Assembly (NCBI GenBank): GCA_028532985.1
Contig: JANCIK010000002.1
Span: 2,914,001-2,978,000 of the forward strand
Direction: 5' to 3'
DNA: 64,000 bases
From: Stropharia rugosoannulata
Lineage: Eukaryota > Basidiomycota > Agaricomycetes > Agaricales > Strophariaceae
Position numbers and translations under genes: made by a program
The notes under the pieces: generated by a model
The model's input: only the letters and a program-made list of their open reading frames with translations
The model's database searches: none
What the model was told of the DNA's origin: nothing
Shown here: positions 46,197 through 56,794 of the stretch, in pieces
Layout: every line of letters begins with the position of its first letter
Position numbering within the stretch: position 1 is the stretch's first letter

Positions 46197-49100
46197 ATGT
46201 CTATCCCAGACAGCTTCCGAAAAGAATCTTTTTGGATCGGCCTGCCAAAGCAGTCGCCTCCTTCGAGGAAAACTAGGCCTCGTCGGACCACATCAATTAT
46301 TTTTGTGGCAACAGTCATCCTATTTTTCTCCGTTCTGCGTGGGGCTATCAACACCTTTTACATCCCTATCACCACTGAGAATATAAACATACACGCATTT
46401 GACCCGTTTTCTCAAACTGTCATTCTTTCTCGTTGTGCACAACTCCGTGCTGCGCCAGGCCCCCCTCAGTTTTTTCACTCACGTACGGAGTCGGACCGCT
46501 TTGAGCCTGGTACAAACGCTACACTTGTTCGGAACTGCACCATCTTCACCGGCAAAAACAATGGCACAGAGGTTATTCAAGGGGACATTCTCTTGGATAA
46601 GGGTATAATTCTGGGTGTTGGCAAGATTTCGCGCCGCGTGTTGGAGGGCATAGAGAATATCACAACGGTTGATGCTAATGCAGCATGGGTCACTCCAGGG
46701 CTTGGTAATTATTTCTTTTAAGCCCATGCATGCCGTCAGACTGGACCTATTAAATATCTGTTTACCTTTTTAGTCGATCTACACACTCACTTGGGCGTAC
46801 TAAGTACGCCTATTCTCAAAGGTGCAGAGCAATTTTTTAGACTGAAGAACTTCATTGAGCTGAACGCATGATATCAACATTGATTAACCAGGAGCCTTTG
46901 ACCTCGACACTACTAAAGGACCCATTGCACCATATCTGAGAACTATCGATGGGCTCAATACCCACGACGAGTCATATCGATTAGCCATTGCTGGTGGAGT
47001 GACCTCAGCGCAAGTTCTCCCTGGAAGCAATAATGTTATCGGTAAATCTCAAGCAAGTATGTCGCAGTGCTGTATGCTTTATTGACCACTTTGGCAGGCG
47101 GGCAGGCGTTCATGATCAAGCTACGTAAACCAAAAGACAGGTCTGCATCCGGTATGCTTCTTGAGCCACCTTACAACCTGTATGTTCCCGGTTCCGAAGA
47201 CCCAGAAAAGGCTAAACCTTCCAGATGGAGGTATCTGAAGTACGTATCAAGCGCCGTTTAACATTCTTGGTATATATAATTCACCGACCTACAATGGCCA
47301 ATAGACAAGCTTGTGGAGAAAATCTTATTGGACACGGCAACCGAATGGATACTCAGTGGTCATATAGATCTGCATATGCCGAAGCGCTAAAAATTAAGAA
47401 CGCACAAGACGAATATTGCCTTCATGCCGAACAGGGTCACTGGGATATATTAAGCGAACCTTTCCCGGACGACCCAAGGTGGGAGATGCTCGTTGATGTC
47501 CTACGAGGAAGAGTCAAGGTAATGCCCCAAAATTCTACACCCATAAGTCTTCCTAACGATTATGAAACACAAAGATTTCGACTCATTGTTACGAAGCGGT
47601 GGATTTAGACGCAATAGTCAGGGTAAGTTATATCAATTTTCTCGTGTGACCAGAAGCTTTAAATATTCGGTGTTGTAGTTGACGAACGAATTCCAATTCA
47701 ACATTGCGTCTGTCCATCATGCCTCAGAAGCATATTTGGTCCCCAATGTACTGAGAAAAATGTTTGTTATATCTTGAAAACATATTTGCTTCATAATAAT
47801 AGGGCTTTTTAGGTGGGGCGGTCCGCCGTCAGTTGCTATCTTCGCGACCAATCATCGGTGAGAGCAAGTCTAAACCTGAGTAATACGAGTGTCATATCCT
47901 TCTCAGTTACAAAAGAGAAGCATACAGAGGGTCGGAATTCGCTGCCCGAGTACTGGCCGATGAGGGTATACCCGTGGTCATGAAGGTGGGTTTACCTTTA
48001 TACTTCGGGCACAATTAGCGATACCAATAAATATTTTCAGTCCGACCATCCAGTATTGAATTCGCGATACTTAATGTATGAAGCTCAACAAGCCCACTAC
48101 TTTGGTTTATCGCCGGGCCTTGCCCTTTCTGCCGTCACTTCAAAACCAGCAACGGCTGCTGGTTTATCGCATCGTATCGGTATTTTGGACGTGGGATTCG
48201 ACGCTGATGTTGTTTTGTGGGATACCCATCCTCTCCAGCTAGGGGCAACTCCTAAGCGAGTATGGATTGACGGTATTCCACAGATTCCAGTTCCGGCTAA
48301 GGATGGCAAAGAGACACATGTGGAAGTCGGCAAGGGTAAGGAAGGTGATGAGTGGCAACATATCCCTGATACGCCAAATTGGGACCAAGAACGGAACAGG
48401 ACCATTGCTTGGGAAGGTTTGCCACCTTTGGAGGGAATAAAAGAAGAAGGCGCAATACTTTTTACCAACGTGAAGGAAGTGTGGCAAACCTCTGATAGAC
48501 GAACCCAGCGTTTATTTTCTTCTCGGCAGACAGCGAGTCAATATGCTGGCGCATTAAGTAGCGTTCTTGTTGAAGGAGGGCGGATCTTGTGCTACGGGCG
48601 TGGTTGTGCAGAATTACGCAAAAATGCTGTTATAAAAGACCTCCGCGGAGGGAGCATTTCTCCAGGCCTCATGACGTATGGGTCGCCCATAGGCCTGGAA
48701 GAAATCGCTTCTGAAGCTTCGACGAGAGACGGATTGACATATGACGCTTTCAGTCACAATGTGCCAAAAATTCTCAATGACAACGGAGCAGTGGTGCGGG
48801 CCATGGATGGCTTAATTTTTGGTACCCGAAACGCATTGTAAGTGAAACACCTTCACCTTTCCGCTCTTCTGTATATTGACAATAGTCGGCAGGACTGCGT
48901 ATCGAGCAGGAGTAACGCTAGCTACGACGTCTTTGGCAAGACCGATTTATTTGGCTGGTGCAGACGCGCATATCATATCTGGACTTTCTGTGGCATTTCG
49001 CACCGGTGCAGACCACTCTATGCAGAAAGGCGCCGTCATACAGGATGTGACAGCCTTGCATGTCGTTATGGGACACTCGTTTCCAATAGCAAGGGGTCTC

Positions 49101-49959
49101 AGCGTAAGCACCCAGATTGCGGCGCTCAGACGATTACTTTATGGATGGGAGACTACCGACCAAGAGACGGGAGAGTGGTTCAAGAAAGCAGCAGAGGTAA
49201 GCACCGAACTGTCAGACAGACGCCGAAGTTAAATCTCGCAAAACAGGGTGTCGTCCCTCTTGTCATTGATGTCGACAACGTTGATGCAATGGCCAATCTA
49301 TTGATCCTGAAGATGGAGGTAGAAAATAAGATAGGATCTCGGATGCGAATGGTCTTCAGCGGTGCCATGGAGTCACACCTCCTTGCTAAAGAAATACGTA
49401 AATATATTTCAAGCTATGTTTCTGTGATCTAATCCCGATTATGTGTAGGTGATGCAGATGTCGGCGTCATACTCAACCCGGCGAGGTCATTCCCCATGGT
49501 ATGGGATCAACGCAGAATGTAAGCCTTGTTGTACAGTTCTGGAACCAAGCTAGACACAAAGCCGCATTCAGATTACCGGGGCCTCCTCTTACAAATGTCA
49601 CGACCTTGGTGACTTTACTGGAACATGGCGTGGTTGTCGGCCTAGGCGTCCGAAGTGCATGGGAAGCTAGAAATACGCGCTTTGACATGAAATGGGTGCG
49701 TTCTTCATTGGTTTCTTTTTTAAACAATTGATGACGAGTAAGATAATCTGCATAGGCTGCACTCGAATCCAATGGTCGCCTTTCCGATGAACAGGCATAT
49801 GGTCTAGTAACCGATAACCTTGTAGACCTTTTAGGTATACGAAGCATTGATGAAGACACGAATGACCTAGTTGCGTTGGAAGGTGGTGGTATATTTAATT
49901 TTTCCAGCAAACCTATTGCTGTGATTTCTAGCAGCCGCGGGTTCGTGGACTTGTTCTAG
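46197..49959 (+). CDS. Membrane-anchored amidohydrolase with a degenerate second amidohydrolase domain
   Basis: ATG 46197 (MSIPDSFRKESFWIGLPKQS) is followed by a basic segment (RKTRPRR) and one membrane helix (SIIFVATVILFFSVLRGAI, residues ~34-52), giving a type II anchor. The first amidohydrolase domain has the metal motif TPGLVDLHTHLGV (near 46770), GGVTSAQVLPGSNNVIGG, histidines in ASVHHASEAY (near 47710) and the metal Asp in MKSDHPVLNSRY (near 48045). From about 48650 a second copy begins: SPGLMTYGSPIGLEEIASEA aligns with the HTH strand but lacks both His; AGVTLATTSLARPIYLAGAD parallels GGVTSAQVLPGSNN; LLEHGVVVGLGVRSAWEARN parallels the SDHP strand but lacks Asp. TAG at 49957-49959. About 950 residues, many introns. 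Imidazolonepropionase-like; basidiomycete relatives are often called CE9-like. Substrate unknown. Confidence 0.85.
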
Positions 49960-49992
49960 CGTTGGGATTGAATGTTGGTATGGCACTTGTAT

Positions 49993-50328
49993 TTATACGA
50001 CACCTAGGAGAGCGGCGGTACTCTTTATACCTCGATTGCGTGCAGCAGCGAGGCCAATTCCAATACAGCTGATCAGGAATCCTGTAAACCTGAGAAATGT
50101 ATTTAAATCAGATTCTGGCGTTCTGTAGCGATATCCTACGCACCGAAAGAATGCAATTCGTGAGATTGACCGTTCTTCATGAGGGGAGCGAGAAGAGGCA
50201 AAAATAGAGCGCAGCACAGCTGGAGTCACAGGAATTCGCCGAGTTTTGTCCAAGTCTGGAGACGAGGGGCGAAAGTGCTTGTATGCTGGTCTGGCAGTAG
50301 AGGAGGACGTGGAGGTTGAGGAAGGCAT
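49993..50328 (-). CDS. Small membrane protein, uncharacterised
   Basis: Start at 50328 (MPSSTSTSSSTARPAYKHFR) and stop at 49993. It encodes 111 residues read straight through, or 93 if the GT..AG intron 50090-50143 (54 nt) is removed; both stay in frame. The N-terminus is Ser/Thr/Arg-rich without acids for the first 20 residues, compatible with an organelle-targeting sequence. The end has one membrane helix (FTGFLISCIGIGLAAA) and a short basic stretch. No family recognised. The gene ends 34 bases from the amidohydrolase stop (convergent). Confidence 0.65.
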   Translation of the reverse strand: MPSSTSTSSSTARPAYKHFRPSSPDLDKTRRIPVTPAVLRSIFASSRSPHEERSISRIAFFRCVGYRYRTPESDLNTFLRFTGFLISCIGIGLAAARNRGIKSTAALLGVV

Positions 50329-50720
50329 GTTGCAGGTTCGATTATGTAATGATGCTGCGGCTTTCGTCTATTCGGTGACTTGTGGCGTCCAGATTCACAA
50401 ACATCCGAATTAGTCTCTTTGTTCGCGGTGCAACTCAGCCTACCATTAAGTACTTATCAACATCCTTTTCCTTTTACACGTGCCGTCCCAGAAGCTGGTT
50501 TATATTGACCATAGGAACAACTAGAAAATAGTTATAGGAACTGGCGATCGAATCTGGCTTGTCCCGAGAACCTAGATCTTCTAAAGATCATTAAGGATTG
50601 TGTATGAGCCTTTCCATTCGTGGAGAACAGAACCTAGGCTGATCTGGGCACTGTTATGTTGTCATCGGCCGCGCGTAAAATATTCGCACTATCACTTGTA
50701 TTTCTATCTCCGAATGCAGG
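50329..50720. promoter_or_regulatory. Divergent spacer
   Basis: 392 bases between the small membrane protein gene (-) and the LRR gene (+). It contains the palindrome AAGTACTT at 50448-50455. No F-box exon for the downstream LRR gene is readable here. Confidence 0.45.
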
Positions 50721-52272
50721 ATGCTATTGGATACAGATTCTCTTTCCGAGTCGACGTCCTTTCGTGAAGACATGATGAAGATTATCGACCGGCTGCCAAC
50801 GCAGGACGAGTACAGGAGAGCCCGTTACTTGCTCCTGCGCAGACCTCTGGAGCCACCGGTCACAGACGAACGGCTGACTGAAGTGCTTGCTGCGAGTCCA
50901 CATCTAGAGATAGTCGTCTTCACAGGGGTACCGGACGCGTCTGATCGAGCATTGGCGGCATTGGCTGACAATGCGGCAAATCTCTTCGGATTGGATATTT
51001 CGGGCTGCACGCAAATTACAGATGCGGGGGTGTTGGAGGTTACTAATAAGTCACTGCCTCTACAGTGGCTTCAACTAAATGGAGTGGTGGGACTCACCGA
51101 TGCCTCTGTATCTGCTATTGCAAAAACTTGCTCACGTCTGATAGAACTGGAAATCTGCGACTTACCTCTGTTGACGCCAGTCGCTGTTCGGGACATCTGG
51201 TCTTTCTCTAGGTACGTTATTGCATATCATGTATGACTACGCATAAATCGTATATACATAGGAAATTACGGACAATACGACTAGCCAACAATCCTCTTCT
51301 GACTGACAAGGCTTTTCCTTCACCTCTTGAGAATGACCAATCCTCGGAAGTCGACACAGATGAGAAACCACTACCACATAGGCCAACGACATGGCTGGAG
51401 ACACTGCCACCATTGCTCTTGCGGCATGCTGCCGACAACCTTCGTGTGGTTGACTTGACAAACTGCAAAATTACGGATGACGCTGTGCGCGGCATTGTTC
51501 ATCATGCTCCCCGCATTCAAACATTTATTCTATCTGGCTGCTCATTGCTTACGGACCACGCACTGGAGAGTATATCCGAGCTTGGAGGCAATCTGGACGT
51601 CCTAATGCTAGCGCACGTATTCAATATTACAGACCGTGGCATCGTGAACATGGCACGATCATGTACAAACTTGCGATGCATTGACGTAGCATGTGAGTGC
51701 GACCCTCCGCCTTTGCGCCCTTCAAATAGCCTTTCTACAGGAAATAAACTGACATTGTATGAACAAGTCTGTCGTAACTTGACAGATATGTCGGTGTTTG
51801 AGCTCGCTGGCCTGCCGAGTCTGCGACGACTCTCTCTGGTACGGGTGCATAAGCTGACAGACATAGGACTTTTTTCGCTGGCGGAGCATGCCACAGAGTT
51901 GGAGCGCCTGCATTTGTCGTACTGTGACCGCCTATCGCTTGACGCAGCACATCTGATGCTACGGAAACTTGATCGTCTCCAGCACTTGACGGCCACAGGT
52001 ATACCAGCGTTTCGTCGGAAAGGAGTGCAGCGTTTCTCCGAGCCCACGCCTCTAGTGAGTGCAGGATCATGACATTGAGCGAAGCGTGATCCTTAGAGGA
52101 TGTGACTCAGAATTATCCCCCAGACCAGCAGGCTGCATTCTGTGTTTTCAACGGGGAGAACGTCGGGCGACTACGACGGTTTCTGGACAAAGAAGACAAG
52201 CGCCGTCGAGAAGCAGAAGCGCAAAACGTGCCATTCGTCATGCGCGACGATGATAGGATGGATCTGTATTAA
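50721..52272 (+). CDS. Grr1/Amn1-like leucine-rich-repeat protein without F-box
   Basis: ATG 50721 (MLLDTDSLSESTSFREDMMK) opens directly into a short helical region and then cysteine-containing LRRs: LFGLDISGCTQITDAGVLEV, LQLNGVVGLTDASVSAIAK, LRVVDLTNCKITDDAVRGIV, FILSGCSLLTDHALESISEL. The interruption SPLENDQSSEVDTDEKPLPH lies at the same place as in GRR1. The shared tail LHLSYCDRLSLDAAHLMLRK and FRRKGVQRF joins, across an intron ending ACTCAG, to NYPPDQQAAFCVFNGENVGR, matching AFCVFSGKGVSQLR of GRR1. It ends MRDDDRMDLY with TAA at 52270-52272. About 480 residues. It lacks the F-box, so it cannot join SCF like GRR1 does. Yeast Amn1, an F-box-less Grr1 relative acting in mitotic exit, is a possible analogue. 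Confidence 0.85.
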
Positions 52273-52703
52273 TGCATAGGGACAATAAATGTATCTTTTC
52301 TTCTTGGGCATGTAAGTGTCGTGCGCTTACATACTGGTGGAATACTGACGTTGGGAATAGATCGGATTGTTTCTCGTGGTGAGTGGCGATGGCGAGCGTG
52401 TTTCGAAATGCAATTGATTCAAGTACAAGGAGGGAGATGTGTTGTAGGAGGTATATACCGCAGATAATAGGATAATGAAAGGGGTAGTAGTAGATGGCAG
52501 AGTCCGAGAGCGATCGGAGTCAGTATCTCCGCATAGATATTCGATCTTAATTGATCATTTTCGACTCGAGACCTTATAGCAGGCGTCCTAAGACTCGTCT
52601 GCGGCAACGGCGGGCTCTCTGCGCCCCCGCCTTTCAGTCCTGCCCGCCAGCCTCACTGCTCGCTACTTAACCGCTGTCCGTACTCGTCCCCGCCTTGCCC
52701 GCG
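52273..52703. promoter_or_regulatory. Upstream region of RhoGEF 1
   Basis: 431 bases between the LRR gene stop and ATG 52704. The last 100 bases are C/T-rich (CCGCCTTTCAGTCC, CTACTTAACC), as in strong fungal promoters or 5' UTRs. No gene recognised. Confidence 0.45.
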
Positions 52704-55700
52704 ATGCACCTTTTTCCGCGCTCATCGCCAGAGTCCACAGAAATAGCCCCCCGGCGCGACTCCTCCGGTCCAAAGCCAAAAAGACCAGCTATATGCACTT
52801 TCCAGCCCCTCCCACCCATCGTTGCCTCTCCTTTTTGCACCCCCACCACCAGCGTCTCCAACAGCGACGGCTACTTTGTCTCCTTTGCGTCCCAGGACGA
52901 CTCCTCTTCACGCGTCCATTTCCCCGTCACCACCCCCACCTGGATCGCCACGCCCCCTACTCCACCTGCAAAACCAGTCCGCAGATCCAACACAAGTTCG
53001 ACACGCCGTTATCCAGTCGCTCCGTCTGCCTCATTTCCGGCCTCAATGTACACACATGCCGCCAGCAATGTCCACAAAACTGTTAGGCGCTCGATCTCTG
53101 TCCCAGCTCTTTCCTTCGAGCACCTCGAACATCCCAACTCGCTGTCGGGTCTAATGGCGGCGCATTTTTTGTGCCGAAGCCCCGACGAGGACCCTTTTGA
53201 CGCCTCATTTTCCGTCATCGACGGCTCCGGCCCGCGTATGACGCGCCTAAGAGAGCATGCAGGGTCCTATGTCAAGGCCAGCGATGTCCCCAGCTTTCTC
53301 TCCCTCGACAGCAACGATGCAGGAATCTTCTGCAAGGTTGATATGTGCTCCGCCGAAGAACCAAGTCCTGCCGGAAGCTGGAGTGACCATAGCATCGAAG
53401 ATGTCCGGGAAATAGAGAGGAACAAGGACGCGCTTCGCAGATTCCACGCACTCAAAGAGTTGCTCGTAACGGAAGTGGGCTATCTCACGGATCTGAAGGC
53501 CTTGATAACTGTAATGAATTCCGTGTCCCCCGCTATTAACACGCCTGACCCCCCTTTTCCCCATTCACAGGTCTATATGCGAAGTCTACCCACACTGGCT
53601 GTTCGGTCTCTCGCATCCAGTAACACGTTTGGACGGGCATCATCCTCATTCACATCAGGGCCATGGATACATTCCTATACCCAGCTGCAGGCCGCTGCCC
53701 AATCGTCCACAGCGACCCTACCAGAAGCTGAGACAACCCCGCCGTCGGCGACTCCTTCTCTGAAGGAAGCGCCAAGGTCAAATTCGCGGTATCTTTTCAG
53801 CGACAGCGAGCTTGAAGTTTTAACGCGGAATGCAGAAGACATCCTACAAGTTCATGAACACTTTGTGAGAGAACTTCGGATACTCCTTGAGCCTCTGGGC
53901 TTTGTGATGCAGATGGATGAAAATGATCTCGGCCATGACCATTTGGAGCATCTCGACGAAGCTATACGTGCTATTTCTACTAAATTTGCGACAGAGGTTA
54001 GCCTTCACGTTTACGCTGTTATTACTCGTCTAACAGTAATATAGGCATCGCGATTCAACGCGTATCAAACGTTTTGCGCTGGTCACGCAGCAGCCATGGA
54101 CATCCTCAGGAGAGTATACCAACATTATCCAGCAGAGCTGGACGCATTCGAAATCCGTTGCAATGTCATGATTTCGGAGCTGATGGATAGCAAACCACCA
54201 GCGTCTGAGCCACAACAAAAGAATCATCGAAGCTCTACTGGATCATCTGCGAAGCAAGTCCACTTGAGTGTAGAAGATCGGAAACGAGCCATGTCCTTGA
54301 CCTCTCTGGACGGTGCTGTGAAGTCATTACGCCCACGAAGTAGCCTTGTCCTCGCTAAAGACTCTGTGTCATTCCCTCTTGAACCCCGGAAGGAAAAGGC
54401 GTCGCCCCGAATAGCGTTGGCTGACTACTTGATCAAACCAATACAACGCATCTGCAAATACCCGCTCCTTCTTGATCAACTTCTTCCCTCGAAGACGGTT
54501 CGGGCGTTCTCAGAACTCTCAGCCGATGCGCGCTCTGACGTAGATGTTGTAGTGAAGAGCGCTGCGCAAGCCATGCGGCACGTTGCTGCTTCCGTCGATG
54601 AGGCGCGCCATAGACAAGATGTCGCCACTCAATCAGCCCTTATCTTTTCGCGTATCTGTTTATCCAGCAGTTCCGGCTCGAGCTCGCCTTTCGCGCAGGC
54701 GCTAACCCCAGACTTCCTAGCTTCTTTGGGCGACTGCCTGCTATCAGGGTCGATGGATGTCATTCTTTACCATCCATCTACAGCAAACGGACAGAATTCA
54801 AGCATCAAAGTCAAATATTTAGGCGCTTTCTTGTATTCGGGCGGATATCTCATTCTGGTCAAAGCTTCGAAAGGCAAGAAATACGAACCGAGGCATTGGT
54901 TCTCGCTGGCGAACTTTGAGGTTTCGGACGAAGAAGAAGAGAACTGTAAGTGGCATGCCTAGCTGTCTAACGTTATTGGTATTAATCGTGGTTATTGTTA
55001 TCAGTTATGCTGCCTTGTTCCTTCAGGTTAACATCCGGCGATATGTACTTCGAAATGGCGGCAGCTTGTCAGCGCGAAAAGGACGAATGGCTCGTTTCCA
55101 TTAATGAAGCGCTCAAATGCACTTCGTCATGGGTGAACGAACCCACTCCAAGTTACAAATTTGATAGCAAAGGCGAACTTCTCCCAGAATCAGATGAAGG
55201 ACGCTCAGAATCACCTGTCAGACTCACCACTATTCCATCTATTCCTGAAGCCGGCCATGTTTCAGACACAGAATTGACAGAACCCTTCTTCGCCTCACTT
55301 CGTCCGAATAGCAAGTCCAAGAGAAAGCGCACGGGATATGAGACACCTTCCAGCTTCAAACAAGAGTCGACCCCGGTGTCAAGTCGCCGATCCTCTTCGA
55401 CCTCCGTTAAAGCGATTTTTTCACCCATGGCCTCAGACAATGAGACGGTAGTCATTCGCCGTTCATCCCATGCTGCACGCGCACTAGTCGATCAAGAATT
55501 GCAGGACGTCATTTCTGAATCCTGCTTAACAGCTCGGCTGTATGCGTTTAGTCATGAGCTGGAACTTTTCCAAGCCCCCAAAACAATGCGGTCAGGATTC
55601 ACGAGGTCAAATTCTGGTATTAGCATGGCAGGCATGTCTCGTCTTTCAAAGCACGAGAGCGTGCGCGTTCCCCGGCGGCGTATGACAGACAGCTCCGAGA

Positions 55701-56257
55701 ATTTGGGCGCTACGCGCGGCTCATCTCCTCTGACCAAGAATACAAATGGAAAGCACAATGGGCACAAGCTGACCATCACTGCCCAGACTCCCGAGGAGTA
55801 CGGTAGTCTCCCTCAAATTCAGCAAGACCTGTCTCCCTCACAGAACCCATCTCCGACACCATCCGTCTTGTCGCCTGCGCGCTACCGCGTATCTTCGCTA
55901 CGCGCATCGGACACTGGTGGCTCCGCGACATATAGCCTATCACCGGTGCCCTCTTGCGGGTCTAGTGGTGCGGAAATGGCTCTACACAAGCCGCGTTCGT
56001 TCGTGCGCAATGTACGCGAATTGTTTCACTTCCGGCCCGCTTCGCCGGCGTTGCCCTTCAGTTCCATTCTTCCTAGTCAGCGGTCCGAACATCACCTTGT
56101 CCCTTTCAACGTTATCCGTCGATGGACTAGGGAGTCGCTCCGACGACGCCCGCGTAGCGTTTATGACGAACCTCTTGGGATGGAGAGTCACTTTGCTGAG
56201 GGCGAGAAAACCTTCTCGGTTTCCCAGGTTGGAGCGCCTACGCCTCTATCCGCTTGA
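52704..56257 (+). CDS. RhoGEF with DH and PH domains (1)
   Basis: Guanine-nucleotide exchange factor for Rho/Cdc42-type GTPases. Start is ATG 52704 (MHLFPRSSPESTEIAPRRDS); an in-frame TTG at 52695 is ignored. A Ser/Pro-rich N-terminus of about 230 residues is followed by the first DH helix FHALKELLVTEVGYLTDLKA, then a 65-residue Ser/Thr insertion, EDILQVHEHFVRELRILLEP, RFNAYQTFCAGHAAAMDILR, a second insertion, and the DH signature LADYLIKPIQRICKYPLLLD (near 54430). The PH domain follows (KVKYLGAFLYSGGYLILVKA to YFEMAAACQREKDEWLVSIN). The C-terminal 380 residues are disordered with basic and Ser-rich patches, ending TPLSA before TGA at 56257. Only four or so introns. Likely acts in polarity or septation. 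Confidence 0.88.
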
Positions 56258-56794
56258 ATGACCAAACATGACCAAAAAGCTCGCGCTGATGCGTATGATG
56301 CATACACGCCCCTTTTCATTTCTTATGACTTGCCCACATTCTACACAGGGCAATCCATTGTCCGAAAATTCTCCATACTCTTGCGATAGTCGTATTCCAA
56401 TAATCAAGCAACACTTCAGTCAGCATTGAACGATATCCACTTCATTTCACATGTACAACAACACATACCCAACCTGGCCTGTTTATCATAGTATTTCTCG
56501 TCGCTTATTTTATTCATGCCCACCCTCTAGTATACTTTAGCATACCAAATACGCACAATTTTAACAAACTTGATCATCAACTCATCCCTTGTCAAAGATA
56601 TGATTAGATGGTAATATCAGTACATAGCCGGTATAGAAACAAGATAGAAAGCTTGAGCAATGGAAGATATGCAAAAATGAATATATAAACACAAAACGTC
56701 CTTCGTTGCAAGGTGCATTGATGAGCACGAGAGATCGCCAGGATCAATACAAATGTTCATGAACGGCAGTCATTCCCAAATCTTGCTTGGGGTA
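56258..56794. other. Convergent 3' spacer between the two RhoGEF genes
   Basis: 537 bases between stops at 56257 (+) and 56795 (-). AT-rich, with AAATAAT and ATATAAA words suited to 3' UTRs. No gene seen. Confidence 0.5.

Noticed and set aside
51517..52070. Long minus-strand ORFs of 176 and 111 codons
   Set aside because: Shadows of the LRR gene; LRR codon patterns leave antisense frames open.
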